Assembly: GCA_964511635.1 (NCBI GenBank)
Contig: CAZEGC010000007.1
Coordinates: forward strand, 1-34,111
Length of the DNA stretch: 34,111 nucleotides
Reading direction: 5' to 3'
Source: CAZEGC01 sp964511635
GTDB taxonomy: Bacteria > Patescibacteriota > Saccharimonadia > Saccharimonadales > Saccharimonadaceae
The notes below the pieces were generated by a model. That model saw only the letters and a list, made by a program, of their open reading frames with translations. It was not told where the DNA came from and searched no databases. Made by a program: the position numbers and the translations under genes. Below are positions 17,293-24,461 of the stretch, in pieces (within the stretch, counting starts at the first letter, position 1; every line of letters starts with the position of its first letter).

Positions 17293-17368
17293 ACAGATCC
17301 CCTAGGTACAACGCCTGCCTCAAGCAGCATGTTGCTGCGGAGCTTCGGGTATCTCCCCTGGCGCTACT

Positions 17369-17402
17369 TGTATTTAATGTGAAATATTTAACAGTGTCAA
17401 TA
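17369..17402 (-). promoter_or_regulatory. TTGACA-type promoter for the GC-rich 144-aa gene
   Basis: On the minus strand TTGACA (17400-17395) is followed after 17 bases by TTAAAT, within the block ACATTAAATACA (17380-17369). The same TATTGACA and ACATTAAATACA blocks occur at the plus-strand promoter near 17927, spaced 14 bases here and 18 there. Confidence 0.5.
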
Positions 17403-17528
17403 TGCTTTATGCCACACCGAAGGATTACTGCAGTGATACGCGTACAAAACTAGGCTTGCTTGACGGATTGAGATAATTGCCTATAGATATCCGCGAAAAT
17501 AGCCCATCCGCCAGTGTGTAGATCAGGC
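17403..17528. other. Intergenic stretch with no recognised gene
   Basis: No open frame with a start and ribosome-binding site was found. On the plus strand TTGACG and TATAGA spaced 16 apart (near 17459-17486) could be a weak promoter; nothing convincing lies downstream of it. Confidence 0.4.
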
Positions 17529-17567
17529 AAGAAAATAGGCCCACCGCTTGGGTGAGCCGATTTTCTT
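17529..17567 (-). terminator. Hairpin beside the tRNA-Glu fragment
   Basis: AAGAAAAT (17529-17536) pairs with ATTTTCTT (17560-17567), and GGC and CACC pair inside. It lies directly 3' of the tRNA-Glu fragment, just as the real tRNA-Glu is followed by an AGAAAAT-type hairpin. Confidence 0.55.
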
Positions 17568-17584
17568 GGTGACCTCACCGAATC
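17567..17584 (-). pseudogene. tRNA-Glu 3'-end fragment
   Basis: The 18 bases repeat the 3' end of the intact tRNA-Glu (17754-17773), including the CCA, with two C missing. Orientation is the same. Beyond it, two long hairpins (17593-17631 and 17638-17667) intervene. A T-loop-like GAATTCGAACCC then follows at 17664-17675, so it may be an interrupted copy rather than a simple fragment. It could equally be an attachment-site duplication. Confidence 0.6.
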
Positions 17585-17592
17585 CAACGCAA

Positions 17593-17667
17593 GATGCTAT
17601 AGCTATCCGCTTCGCTACTAGCTACAGCATCAGCTAGATTCTGTGCAAATCAAAGATTTGACAGAAT
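17593..17667. repeat. Two adjacent long hairpins inside the tRNA-Glu copy
   Basis: A 13-base stem (17593-17605 with 17619-17631, one mismatch that becomes G-U on the minus-strand RNA) is followed by a second stem. That one (17638-17651 with 17655-17667) has one bulged base and an AAA loop. Neither has a U tract. Confidence 0.6.
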
Positions 17668-17710
17668 TCGAACCCTGCGGCGTTCAATTCCAACGAGTAG
17701 ACTCGTATAA

Positions 17711-17752
17711 AGAAAATAGCTCAAGACTTTAAAAAGCCTTGAGCTATTTTCT
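17711..17752 (-). terminator. Terminator of tRNA-Glu
   Basis: A perfect 15-bp stem, AGAAAATAGCTCAAG with its complement, sits immediately 3' of the tRNA CCA. A/T-rich arms on both sides mean it could work in both directions. Confidence 0.75.
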
Positions 17753-17753
17753 A

Positions 17754-17828
17754 TGGTGACCTCACCGGGAATCGAACCCGGATTGCCAGGATGAAAACCT
17801 GGTGTCCTAACCGTTAGACGATGAGGCC
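17754..17828 (-). tRNA. tRNA-Glu (anticodon TTC)
   Basis: The cloverleaf is complete: acceptor GGCCTCA with TGAGGTC, D-arm, anticodon stem CCAGG/CCTGG around TTTTCAT (anticodon TTC), and T-loop TTCGATT. Discriminator A and an encoded CCA end it at 17754. Its U34 is a substrate of the MnmA encoded in this window. The promoter box TACAAT is at 17855-17850, with TTGCAT 16 bases further upstream. Confidence 0.96.
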
Positions 17829-17926
17829 GTAGCTGTTAAAACAAAGGCTATTGTAGCAAATTCCATGCTTTATGCAAACTCTATCAGTAAAAATGCTTGT
17901 GTTAATACTTTTTTATTATATATATA

Positions 17927-17955
17927 TTGACATAAGAAGCTTTTTATGATACATT
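17927..17955 (+). promoter_or_regulatory. Consensus-like promoter TTGACA-17-TACATT
   Basis: TTGACA (17927-17932) and TACATT (17950-17955) are spaced 17 bases. Transcription from about 17962 would give the lipoprotein gene a 5' leader of about 385 bases. A full -35 box is uncommon elsewhere in this window. Confidence 0.6.
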
Positions 17956-18028
17956 AAATACATCACTGGTGAGTGTGAGGTTCCACCTGGGAGGTGTGAA
18001 ATTATCTTACCAAGTATGAGGACGTTAA

Positions 18029-18054
18029 TAATCAGGTTATAACTTACTGTACTA
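18029..18054 (+). repeat. Left copy of a long inverted repeat
   Basis: TAATCAGGTTATAACTTA begins a 26-base block that recurs inverted at 19649-19674. The first 18 bases are identical and 24 of 26 match overall. The core GTTATAAC is itself palindromic. The pair brackets 1.65 kb containing the lipoprotein gene and most of its leader. Confidence 0.85.
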
Positions 18055-18072
18055 TTTGTAATTACCCGCAAA

Positions 18073-18345
18073 GTGCAGCCAAGTGAGCATGATTTCAATT
18101 CTAGTCCAAGCATAGCTAAACTGATCACGCTTTCCTGGCTGCACTCTAGCGGCCATTTGATTGTCTCTTGGGGGTTTATTCACCTAAAGAGACGAACGAA
18201 TGATTACATGAAGCAAAAAGCAACTAATACGTCGGGAAATCCGACGGGCTGCTGATCGATAAGCCATCACTATCGATCGAGGTAACCTCAAGGTACGCCT
18301 CGCCGCCCGGCAAAACGTACCGATGAGCGCCCTAAGGAGGCACTC
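18073..18345 (+). promoter_or_regulatory. Hairpin-dense leader of the lipoprotein gene
   Basis: At least six stems lie in series: 18073-18144 (perfect 9-bp base), 18163-18193 (7 bp), 18230-18246 (6 bp), 18254-18278 (perfect 8 bp), 18279-18289 (4 bp) and 18292-18321 (6 bp). Last, 18325-18345 has arms of 3+3 bp that enclose the AAGGAGG ribosome-binding site (18334-18340). The final stem could hide the ribosome-binding site, so translational control by structure is plausible. No known riboswitch class was recognised. Confidence 0.5.
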
Positions 18346-19479
18346 ATGAGCTGGCACCGCAAGTTCACGGGCGGCGTCCTCGCGGCGCTGCTCATCGTAC
18401 CCCTTTTGGCTGGATGCAGCCAGGAGAAGACCGTCGCCGCAGCAGCTACCACTGTGGACTGCAGCGGCGACGACAGCAGCTCCGAGGCGGTCTTGGCCGC
18501 CTCAACGGACGAGTGCGCCGATGCCGATGAAGTTGTCGCAGAGGCCACAGATGAGTGCCCCGCGGCATTCAGGCAGGTCGCACTCGACCGTGCGTCCACC
18601 TCCAAGGTGGATCCACGGTACGAGAGCGAGATTCGCCCAATCATCAGCGACGCTTCGCTGTCGAACGATGAGAGGGTTCAGGCCATAAACCAGGCTGAGT
18701 TGGAGCTCGCAGGTTCCAACGCCCAGACGCTTGCGTCATGGGCACACGGAGCTGGCCTCCACGATGACCCCAATGACTGGCAGTCGTTGGTCGATGGGGG
18801 TATCGAGGACGGTGGCTGCCTCAGCGAGGAAGGTCGCATGCTCTACGCTAAGTACGAGGGTGCGATTACGGCCAAGGGTGTCGAGCTTGAAATTGGCGAG
18901 GCACCCGCCACTGGCACCAACACTGGCATAAACGGCGATACTGCCGTGGTGGCCAGTGTACCCGGCATCCGTGGTGACCGTACATCGGTCATCCGGACTT
19001 TCGCAGATGGATCGAAGCTAATCATGATGGTCCGCTGCGGAAACGTCGTCTGGATTTACGTTCCAGGCAACGTGCCGAAGGGTCCGACGGACAACCCGCC
19101 ACCGGAGAAGCCGGAGCGGCCTGAGAAGCCGCAGAAGCCGGAGCGTCCCGAGAAGCCAGAGCGTCCCGAAAAGAAGGACGCCTCGGTAGACCCGGGCCCT
19201 CGCGGTAATGCACCGCGAGGCAGTGGTCCGAATGCGGACCCGGGCCCCGGGGAGTACATCGCTCCAGAAGACATGGAGCGGCCCCCGGAAAAGCCGCGGG
19301 ACAACCCGCCGGAACCGGCACCCACACCGCCGCCAAGCGGTGGTGGCAACAGCGACTCGGGCGGCAAGCCATTGCAGCCCGATCCTACCCCACCGCCCCC
19401 GCCCGAACCAGAGGCGCCCACTCCGGACGACCCAGTCGCCCCGGATGAAGGCAGCGGTTGCGCCCCAGGTATGTGCTGA
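18346..19479 (+). CDS. GC-rich proline-rich lipoprotein, 377 aa
   Basis: The N-terminus is a classical lipoprotein signal: basic start, hydrophobic helix and lipobox LLAGC with the modified Cys at residue 25. The mature part has an acidic Cys-containing region, a globular stretch of about 90-245, and KLIMMVRCGNVVWIYVPG. The C-terminal third is a proline-rich stalk with repeated PEKPERPEKP units, then PPP and PEP repeats, ending GCAPGMC. The GC content of the coding strand is far above that of neighbouring genes, and codon choice (GAG, CGC, GCC) differs too. AAGGAGG lies 5 bases before the ATG. I do not recognise the family. Likely role: an outward-facing stalked surface lipoprotein, possibly acquired from a high-GC organism such as an actinobacterial host; the donor is inference. 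Confidence 0.8.
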   Translation: MSWHRKFTGGVLAALLIVPLLAGCSQEKTVAAAATTVDCSGDDSSSEAVLAASTDECADADEVVAEATDECPAAFRQVALDRASTSKVDPRYESEIRPIISDASLSNDERVQAINQAELELAGSNAQTLASWAHGAGLHDDPNDWQSLVDGGIEDGGCLSEEGRMLYAKYEGAITAKGVELEIGEAPATGTNTGINGDTAVVASVPGIRGDRTSVIRTFADGSKLIMMVRCGNVVWIYVPGNVPKGPTDNPPPEKPERPEKPQKPERPEKPERPEKKDASVDPGPRGNAPRGSGPNADPGPGEYIAPEDMERPPEKPRDNPPEPAPTPPPSGGGNSDSGGKPLQPDPTPPPPPEPEAPTPDDPVAPDEGSGCAPGMC

Positions 19480-19502
19480 AGCTAGCACGTGCCTGGGGGA
19501 AG

Positions 19503-19545
19503 GCCCCGGGAGCGGACTCGACTTCGGTCGATACGCTCCCGGGGC
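19503..19545 (+). terminator. Very stable UUCG-capped hairpin after the lipoprotein gene
   Basis: A perfect 12-bp GC-rich stem, GCCCCGGGAGCG with its complement, continues after an internal loop into TCGAC-TTCG-GTCGA. No U tract follows, so it may stop transcription poorly or instead protect the 3' end. Confidence 0.6.
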
Positions 19546-19578
19546 ACCGGGCTCACATGCTTCACGCTTCATGTACAT

Positions 19579-19634
19579 CCGAGGAGACCTAGTTCCTGTC
19601 GAGTTTAACTCCAGTCGAGCACAGGTTTCCTCGG
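19579..19634 (+). other. Second long hairpin downstream of the lipoprotein gene
   Basis: CCGAGGAGACCT pairs with AGGTTTCCTCGG (11 Watson-Crick pairs and one G-U). An inner CCTGT/ACAGG pairing is possible but competes with it for AGG. The hairpin ends 15 bases before the right inverted repeat. Confidence 0.5.
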
Positions 19635-19648
19635 AAATCACATAAATT

Positions 19649-19674
19649 TAGCACACTAAGTTATAACCTGATTA
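19649..19674 (-). repeat. Right copy of a long inverted repeat
   Basis: This is the reverse complement of the left copy at 18029-18054, with mismatches at only two positions. It lies about 140 bases upstream of the surface-protein gene. Both ends abut a TA dinucleotide. No transposase or recombinase gene lies between the copies. Confidence 0.85.
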
Positions 19675-19816
19675 CCCTAACAAGCTTCTCGAGGCACGTT
19701 AACAACCCGGCAACTAAACCATTACAATATTTGCTTTTTAGTATAAATTTTATTACTTAATCTAATTATTATTGATGATGCTCAGTAGAACACATCAACC
19801 ACAAGGAGAAACTATT

Positions 19817-21202
19817 ATGGGTAAACTACTCACCGCTATGCGGAACGCACCAAAGCGCACTAGTGCAGTGGTCGCAATGATTGCCGCCGCAGTCATAGTG
19901 CCAGCCGCCCTATTCGCATGGGGACCAAACCGTCCCACCTATACAATCGCCAACCCGGCTAAACACGTAACATTCAACTCGATCACAGATAATCCAAACA
20001 TTGGCGATGAACGTAACTTTGTGGGTATCCGCGAAGTTGGTTCAAACAACGTTTGGCATGACAACATGAAGGTACAAGAAGGCAAAGAGTACTACGTTCG
20101 TATGTATGTTCATAACAATGCCGCCGACAGTCTTAACGCTAGCGGAAAAGGTATAGCAAAAGACGTTACAGCGAAATTTAACCTTCCTACCGAAACAGCT
20201 AAGTCGATTCAAGTTAATGGTTTCTTGAGCGCAAGCAATGCTTCACCAAAAGAAGTTTACGACCACGCTAAATTTACCAGTGACAAAAACTTTAACTTGT
20301 CATACGTATCAGGCTCTCTAAAATACGAAAACAATGTGAAAACATTTGATCTACCTGAGAGTATCTTTACAAGCGCTGGTGCTAAACTTGGTTACGAAAA
20401 GATGGATGGAACCATACCAGGATGTTTTGAATACGCTGGATATGTAACTTTCAAAGTTAAGCCTCAGATCCAACAAACTACCGACTTTACGCTAGATAAA
20501 AAAGTTAGCAAGCACGGTGAGAATAAGTGGGTAGAGGAATACAAAGCTAAGCCAGGTGAGACTGTCGACTTCGTTCTTCAGTACCGAAACACTGGCGATG
20601 TGCAGCACGACGATGTCACGTTCCGAGACATGCTACCTAAGGGCCTAACTTACGTTCCTGGCTCTACTAAGTGGGGTAACGCACGTGGCAACTACAACGT
20701 AACTAGTAATGATGGCAACCTGACAAATGGAACCGGTATCAACGTAGGCTCATACCTACCGCAAGCTGGTGCCTGGACCATCTTTAGCGCCAAGGTCGCC
20801 TCAAACGACAAACTACCTGAGTGTGGAGTCAATAAACTCGTTAATAAAGGGCGAGTAACCACCGGCGGCTACGCAGTCGAAGATGACGCTAAGGTTGTCG
20901 TTGAAAAAGAATGTGAAGAAGTTCCAGAAAAGATTAAGGTATGTGAACTGAAAACAAACCGCATCATCACAATTAGTGAGGATGAGTTTGACGCCAGTAA
21001 GCACTCTAGAAATCTTGACGACTGTAAGAAAACCCCAGAAGTTCCTGAACAGCCAGAAGACGACAAAGAAGTTCCAACCGAACTACCACAAACTGGTGCC
21101 GGTGGCGCAATCTTGTCGCTAATTGGAGCTGGTACAGCTGCAGCTGGAATTAGCTACTACGCTACAAGTAGTCGTGAATTTCTTGCAAAATTCAAAAAAT
21201 AA
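19817..21202 (+). CDS. LPQTG-type surface protein with DUF11-like domain
   Basis: I start at the ATG at 19817 (461 residues) because AAGGAG lies about 9 bases before it; the frame is open a further 15 codons upstream without a ribosome-binding site. An N-terminal signal/anchor helix (VVAMIAAAVIVPAALFAW) is followed by a beta-rich globular half. A DUF11-like segment comes next (TVDFVLQYRNTGDVQHDDVTFRDMLPKGLTY), then an acidic linker. The C-terminus is LPQTG (423-427), a hydrophobic helix and a basic tail, the layout of a sortase substrate. No sortase is encoded in this window. The protein is probably displayed on the cell surface, perhaps as an adhesin. A strong terminator follows. Confidence 0.85.
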   Translation: MGKLLTAMRNAPKRTSAVVAMIAAAVIVPAALFAWGPNRPTYTIANPAKHVTFNSITDNPNIGDERNFVGIREVGSNNVWHDNMKVQEGKEYYVRMYVHNNAADSLNASGKGIAKDVTAKFNLPTETAKSIQVNGFLSASNASPKEVYDHAKFTSDKNFNLSYVSGSLKYENNVKTFDLPESIFTSAGAKLGYEKMDGTIPGCFEYAGYVTFKVKPQIQQTTDFTLDKKVSKHGENKWVEEYKAKPGETVDFVLQYRNTGDVQHDDVTFRDMLPKGLTYVPGSTKWGNARGNYNVTSNDGNLTNGTGINVGSYLPQAGAWTIFSAKVASNDKLPECGVNKLVNKGRVTTGGYAVEDDAKVVVEKECEEVPEKIKVCELKTNRIITISEDEFDASKHSRNLDDCKKTPEVPEQPEDDKEVPTELPQTGAGGAILSLIGAGTAAAGISYYATSSREFLAKFKK

Positions 21203-21251
21203 TCCGAGTCTGACCGCTCACCTACCCTGAAGCGTCAGCCTCAGAATAACT

Positions 21252-21290
21252 ACACCCCCAGCTTCAATGCTGGGGGTGTTTTTGTTTTGT
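21252..21290 (+). terminator. Rho-independent terminator of the surface-protein gene
   Basis: A perfect 11-bp stem ACACCCCCAGC/GCTGGGGGTGT with a TTCAAT loop is followed by TTTTTGTTTTGT. Confidence 0.95.
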
Positions 21291-21332
21291 CTTTACGGCA
21301 AGCAGGCTTGTATTTTGGCTATTTCCTTGTGC

Positions 21333-21338
21333 TATAAT
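21333..21338 (+). promoter_or_regulatory. -10 box TATAAT of the 72-aa membrane protein
   Basis: GTGCTATAAT lies 9 bases before the ATG at 21348, with no ribosome-binding site between them. The leader would be 2-3 bases. Confidence 0.6.
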
Positions 21339-21347
21339 CTAATCAAC

Positions 21348-21566
21348 ATGGCAAAAGTTAAGAAGAAACGCAATAAACCCTACCGCGGTCAAGACGCGGC
21401 AGTCCAAAAGCCGAACATAACGCGTATTAGTGCCGCCAATCGGAGTCGCCTTGGCCAGTGGTGGTTTGATCGAAAAAGGATTCTTAAGCCAGTATTAATA
21501 GCTGGCGCGGTTGTATTCGTTATTATTTTGATAATTATTGAAATCGTTAGAATAGTTGGCAATTAA
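21348..21566 (+). CDS. Small single-span membrane protein, 72 aa
   Basis: The N-terminal 45 residues are very basic (MAKVKKKRNKPYRGQD) and cytoplasmic by the positive-inside rule. One membrane helix follows at about 48-70 (VLIAGAVVFVIILIIIEIV). I start at 21348, directly behind the TATAAT box; an upstream in-frame extension would run into the preceding terminator. The stop overlaps the convergent histidine-kinase gene by 4 bases. No family is recognised. Confidence 0.8.
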   Translation: MAKVKKKRNKPYRGQDAAVQKPNITRISAANRSRLGQWWFDRKRILKPVLIAGAVVFVIILIIIEIVRIVGN

Positions 21567-23710
21567 TCATCACTACTGCCAATGAGTGGCAATTTAAACC
21601 CGAAAGTCGAGCCTTTTTTTTCGGTTGACTCGAATATAATCTCTCCGCCATGGGCATTGACTACTTTTTTGGCCAGAAAAAGCCCGACGCCAGTGCCGTC
21701 TGGCCTTTGGCGCCTGGCGTTCGAGGCTCGATAAAATTTACCGAATAATCCCGCCTGTTCATCCTTTGGCACTCCAATTCCGCTATCAACAACCTTAAAG
21801 GTAATATCGTTGCCATCCAGGCTTAGGTGAGCCCTAACAGAAGCACCTGCCGGCGAATAATAAATTGCGTTGTCTAGAAAATTCATAACGACTTGACGAA
21901 TTTTAGCTTCGTCCAGCAAGGCCTCCGGGAAGCTTATAGGCTTTTCATATTCTAATTTTATTTCACGACTAGCAGCAGTTCTGCTTAAATTATCTACTTC
22001 TTGCTCAACTATGCGATCAAGGTTGGTGATTTTTTTATCAATTACAAACTTTCCAGTTTGCAGGCGCGATACATTTAAAAAGTCCCCAATTAAATGCACC
22101 ATCCGTTCGCTGCTTGAGAAAGCTTCTTCTAAAAACTTTTTTTGGACTACGCTAATTTTTCCAGCATCACCCTCGAGCAGCATGCTTAGATAGCCTTTAA
22201 CGCTTGTAAGTGGAGTACGTAGTTGATGCGACGCCATACTTATAAATTCATCCTTTGTTGCATCTAGATGGCGCAGCCTGGCGTTGGTCCGCCGAAGCTC
22301 CTTTGTAGCCTCGCTTATGCGCTGCTGCAAAGTGGCATTTAATTCTTTTACTGCCTGAATTGAAAGGCTGTTTTGAACCGCTATAACTAATTCATCAGAA
22401 ATTGTCATGATTGTGCGGATATCTCGGTTAGTGTATTTACTCGTCTTGTGCTCACCAAGGGCTAAGTAGCCAACAATTTGACTGTCATTAACCAGTGGCA
22501 GCAGTAAGTCTATACGATGACTATGCATGAGTCGCTTTGTCGCCTCATTGCTTTTTAGTAAATCAGAAACGATTACTTCTGGGGATTTATTATTAACATA
22601 TTCATCTAGCGCCTGGGCATCTTTTAGCGGCATTTTGCTATGTTTTTTCGTACCAGCTGATGTATAGCGGCCGTGCTGACGATATAAGAAGAATACTTGC
22701 TCGGCCTTAAATGACCTTTCTATTTCGGATGCCGCCCGCTCCAGCAGAACCCTTAAGTCAGTAGTGGAAGCCAGCGCACTGCTGAACCGTCCGTAAAATT
22801 CTTCTGGGTCATATTGATGTCTAAAAAAAGCCCCGTCTGTGACCTTATCAAAGAAACGCTTAACCGGCTGAAAGATAAATGCTAGTAGTAGTGCCAGCAT
22901 AACGTCAATTGGACTGACACTAACAGATGATGCCTCGCCATCCCCTCGCATAAGGGCGAACGAAACGAGGTATGCGAGTAGGTAGTATATAACTGCAAGA
23001 GTTGAGAGAGCCAAGATATAGGCAAGCGTCCTGACGGCAGCAAATCGTATATCAAACAGGCCGTATCTAATAATTGCATAAGCTATCATTAGGACGAATA
23101 TAACCGCGCTAGCAGGGCCTAGAAGAGTATAATCGTAAATATTATTTAGAGGCAAAACAAGATTAAAAGCTGCGCCAAAGATAGACGATATAGCCATGCC
23201 GGCAAAAACGACGTTTACAAAAGATGCGGAAGAAGTCACCTGAGATTTCCTATAAGACACTAGCGCTGCACATGCAAACGCTAAAAACGCCACCAGAGTC
23301 AAGCCGTATAAAGCCAGCGGCGCTGCATTGGTCACGATTCGATCGCCCTGAACCCCAGTACCAACTACGCCAGGCAGGGCCGAAAGTACGGCAATCACGT
23401 AGCCCATCACTACGCCAAACCTAGTAGCTAGGCCATTAAACTTTGATGCAAGCGTCAGGCTAAACACATAAAGCTGCACTGCCACCCCCATTGCGAAGGC
23501 ATAGCTCATTAATGCTAAGTTAAATTTAATGTCAGGGTCACCTATAGCAGAAAAGGCAACATTTGTTAGTATCCAGCCACAAATGTATAGAGACAGTAAA
23601 ACAAATGAACGATGAAGCGAACTCCGCTGCTCGCCTAGCCACACCGTAACTCCTATTAATATAGTAGAGACGGCTGCGACAATGGCCAGTGCGAACGATA
23701 AGTAGTACAT
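21563..23710 (-). CDS. Multi-span membrane sensor histidine kinase
   Basis: The N-terminal half has about eight hydrophobic segments between residues 3 and 280 (a 7TM-type sensor region). A GAF-like domain follows (about 305-450), then a coiled coil (455-485) and the kinase core. The H box is SMASHQLRTPLTSVKGYL with phospho-acceptor His495. The N box is VMNFLDNAIYYSP (608-620), the G1 box VDSGIGVP (641-648) and the G2 box GTGVGLFLAKKVV (672-684). At 715 residues it has no attached receiver. It starts 2 bp after the LuxI-like gene, and the likely partner is the receiver protein divergently encoded at 24462. The ligand could be a membrane-soluble signal or a peptide; none is shown by the sequence. 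Confidence 0.93.
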   Translation of the reverse strand: MYYLSFALAIVAAVSTILIGVTVWLGEQRSSLHRSFVLLSLYICGWILTNVAFSAIGDPDIKFNLALMSYAFAMGVAVQLYVFSLTLASKFNGLATRFGVVMGYVIAVLSALPGVVGTGVQGDRIVTNAAPLALYGLTLVAFLAFACAALVSYRKSQVTSSASFVNVVFAGMAISSIFGAAFNLVLPLNNIYDYTLLGPASAVIFVLMIAYAIIRYGLFDIRFAAVRTLAYILALSTLAVIYYLLAYLVSFALMRGDGEASSVSVSPIDVMLALLLAFIFQPVKRFFDKVTDGAFFRHQYDPEEFYGRFSSALASTTDLRVLLERAASEIERSFKAEQVFFLYRQHGRYTSAGTKKHSKMPLKDAQALDEYVNNKSPEVIVSDLLKSNEATKRLMHSHRIDLLLPLVNDSQIVGYLALGEHKTSKYTNRDIRTIMTISDELVIAVQNSLSIQAVKELNATLQQRISEATKELRRTNARLRHLDATKDEFISMASHQLRTPLTSVKGYLSMLLEGDAGKISVVQKKFLEEAFSSSERMVHLIGDFLNVSRLQTGKFVIDKKITNLDRIVEQEVDNLSRTAASREIKLEYEKPISFPEALLDEAKIRQVVMNFLDNAIYYSPAGASVRAHLSLDGNDITFKVVDSGIGVPKDEQAGLFGKFYRASNARRQRPDGTGVGLFLAKKVVNAHGGEIIFESTEKKGSTFGFKLPLIGSSDD

Positions 23711-23712
23711 TC

Positions 23713-24402
23713 CTACATATTTCCTTGCCGCACCCTATCAATACCCGCCATGACATTACGGTAGGCTACCGGGTACTCAGCACGATTATCGATAAGAAAC
23801 TGCGTGCGCTCTAGCGGATCAGCATAGCAAAATACCGAATCGTAGCTATCATCTGGATTAAATCTACCTCTTACTACTTCCGTAAACTCTATACCGTTAT
23901 CTTTGAAAATATCAAAAAAAGGCGCAGAGGTTGCAAAAATCCAGCGTGGATCAGAATCATAGTGCTGCTGTATCATGGCAAAGCCTGCCGCAAATAGCTC
24001 GCTAAATACCCCGACTGGATCAGCTAACCCAGCCTTGCCGGGCACTAACCTTGTCAAATCCCACACTGGCCCCATGTTGCCAACTTTGAGTAATGCTTCT
24101 TCTTTTAAATGGAGCGGCATCATACCAAAGCTTAAGGTTTCATCTATCGACTGGCGAGGAGTTAGCCTTAATCCAGCCTGCATATGGTTTCCGGGTTTTA
24201 TGTTCAAAATGTGAAAAGTTTTGGGATCCTCGTCATACTCATCATTATCGGGGCCAAATTTCCACCCCATCATTTCCATAAAGGCTTGCCGAGCTTCTAG
24301 CCATTCGCTAAACTGCTCTGCAGTTAGCTTACCGTCTAGTGTGATTTCATATTCATCTTTTGTTTGAAAATCTTTACCTGTTTCTAGAGTCCTAGGGGTC
24401 AT
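23713..24402 (-). CDS. LuxI/GNAT-like putative autoinducer synthase
   Basis: The residue pattern follows acyl-homoserine-lactone synthases: Arg38 and Phe41 and Trp47 (RQAFMEMMGW), the acidic cluster DNDEYD (52-57) matching E-x-D-x-[YF]-D, RLTP with Arg79, then VWDLTRLV (113-120) for the IWExSR motif. A C-terminal half of family-like length follows. In LuxI enzymes these residues bind S-adenosylmethionine and shape catalysis. Differences are Glu to Asp at two places and a shorter loop after Trp47. At 229 residues it is close to LuxI size. It is read into a histidine kinase 2 bp downstream. A generic GNAT acyltransferase acting on another amine is the main alternative. The similarity is by eye; the family call needs profile confirmation. 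Confidence 0.6.
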   Translation of the reverse strand: MTPRTLETGKDFQTKDEYEITLDGKLTAEQFSEWLEARQAFMEMMGWKFGPDNDEYDEDPKTFHILNIKPGNHMQAGLRLTPRQSIDETLSFGMMPLHLKEEALLKVGNMGPVWDLTRLVPGKAGLADPVGVFSELFAAGFAMIQQHYDSDPRWIFATSAPFFDIFKDNGIEFTEVVRGRFNPDDSYDSVFCYADPLERTQFLIDNRAEYPVAYRNVMAGIDRVRQGNM

Positions 24403-24449
24403 AGTAGTTCTATTCTTTGCTGATGCTATTTTTTACCTTTGATTCATTG

Positions 24450-24455
24450 TACTAT
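24450..24455 (+). promoter_or_regulatory. -10 box TACTAT of the response regulator
   Basis: TACTAT, six bases, then the ATG at 24462: a leaderless arrangement. The overlapping TATAAA is a poorer fit because it would lie only 3 bases from the ATG. Confidence 0.55.
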
Positions 24456-24461
24456 AAAAGT

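Noticed and set aside
16748..17306. Terminal inverted repeats CCTAGGGG / CCCCTAGG around the 144-aa gene
   Set aside because: Only 10 bases match (ACCTAGGGGA), and the same CTAGGGG motif recurs in the nearby hairpin, so chance or local structure explains it.
17916..18128. 70-codon minus-strand frame
   Set aside because: It crosses the promoter, the inverted repeat and a hairpin, and has no supporting start signals.
19018..19641. Long open frames antisense to the lipoprotein gene (up to 207 codons)
   Set aside because: They are caused by high GC and the proline-rich repeats; they lack starts with ribosome-binding sites, and the sense frame has a clear lipoprotein signal.
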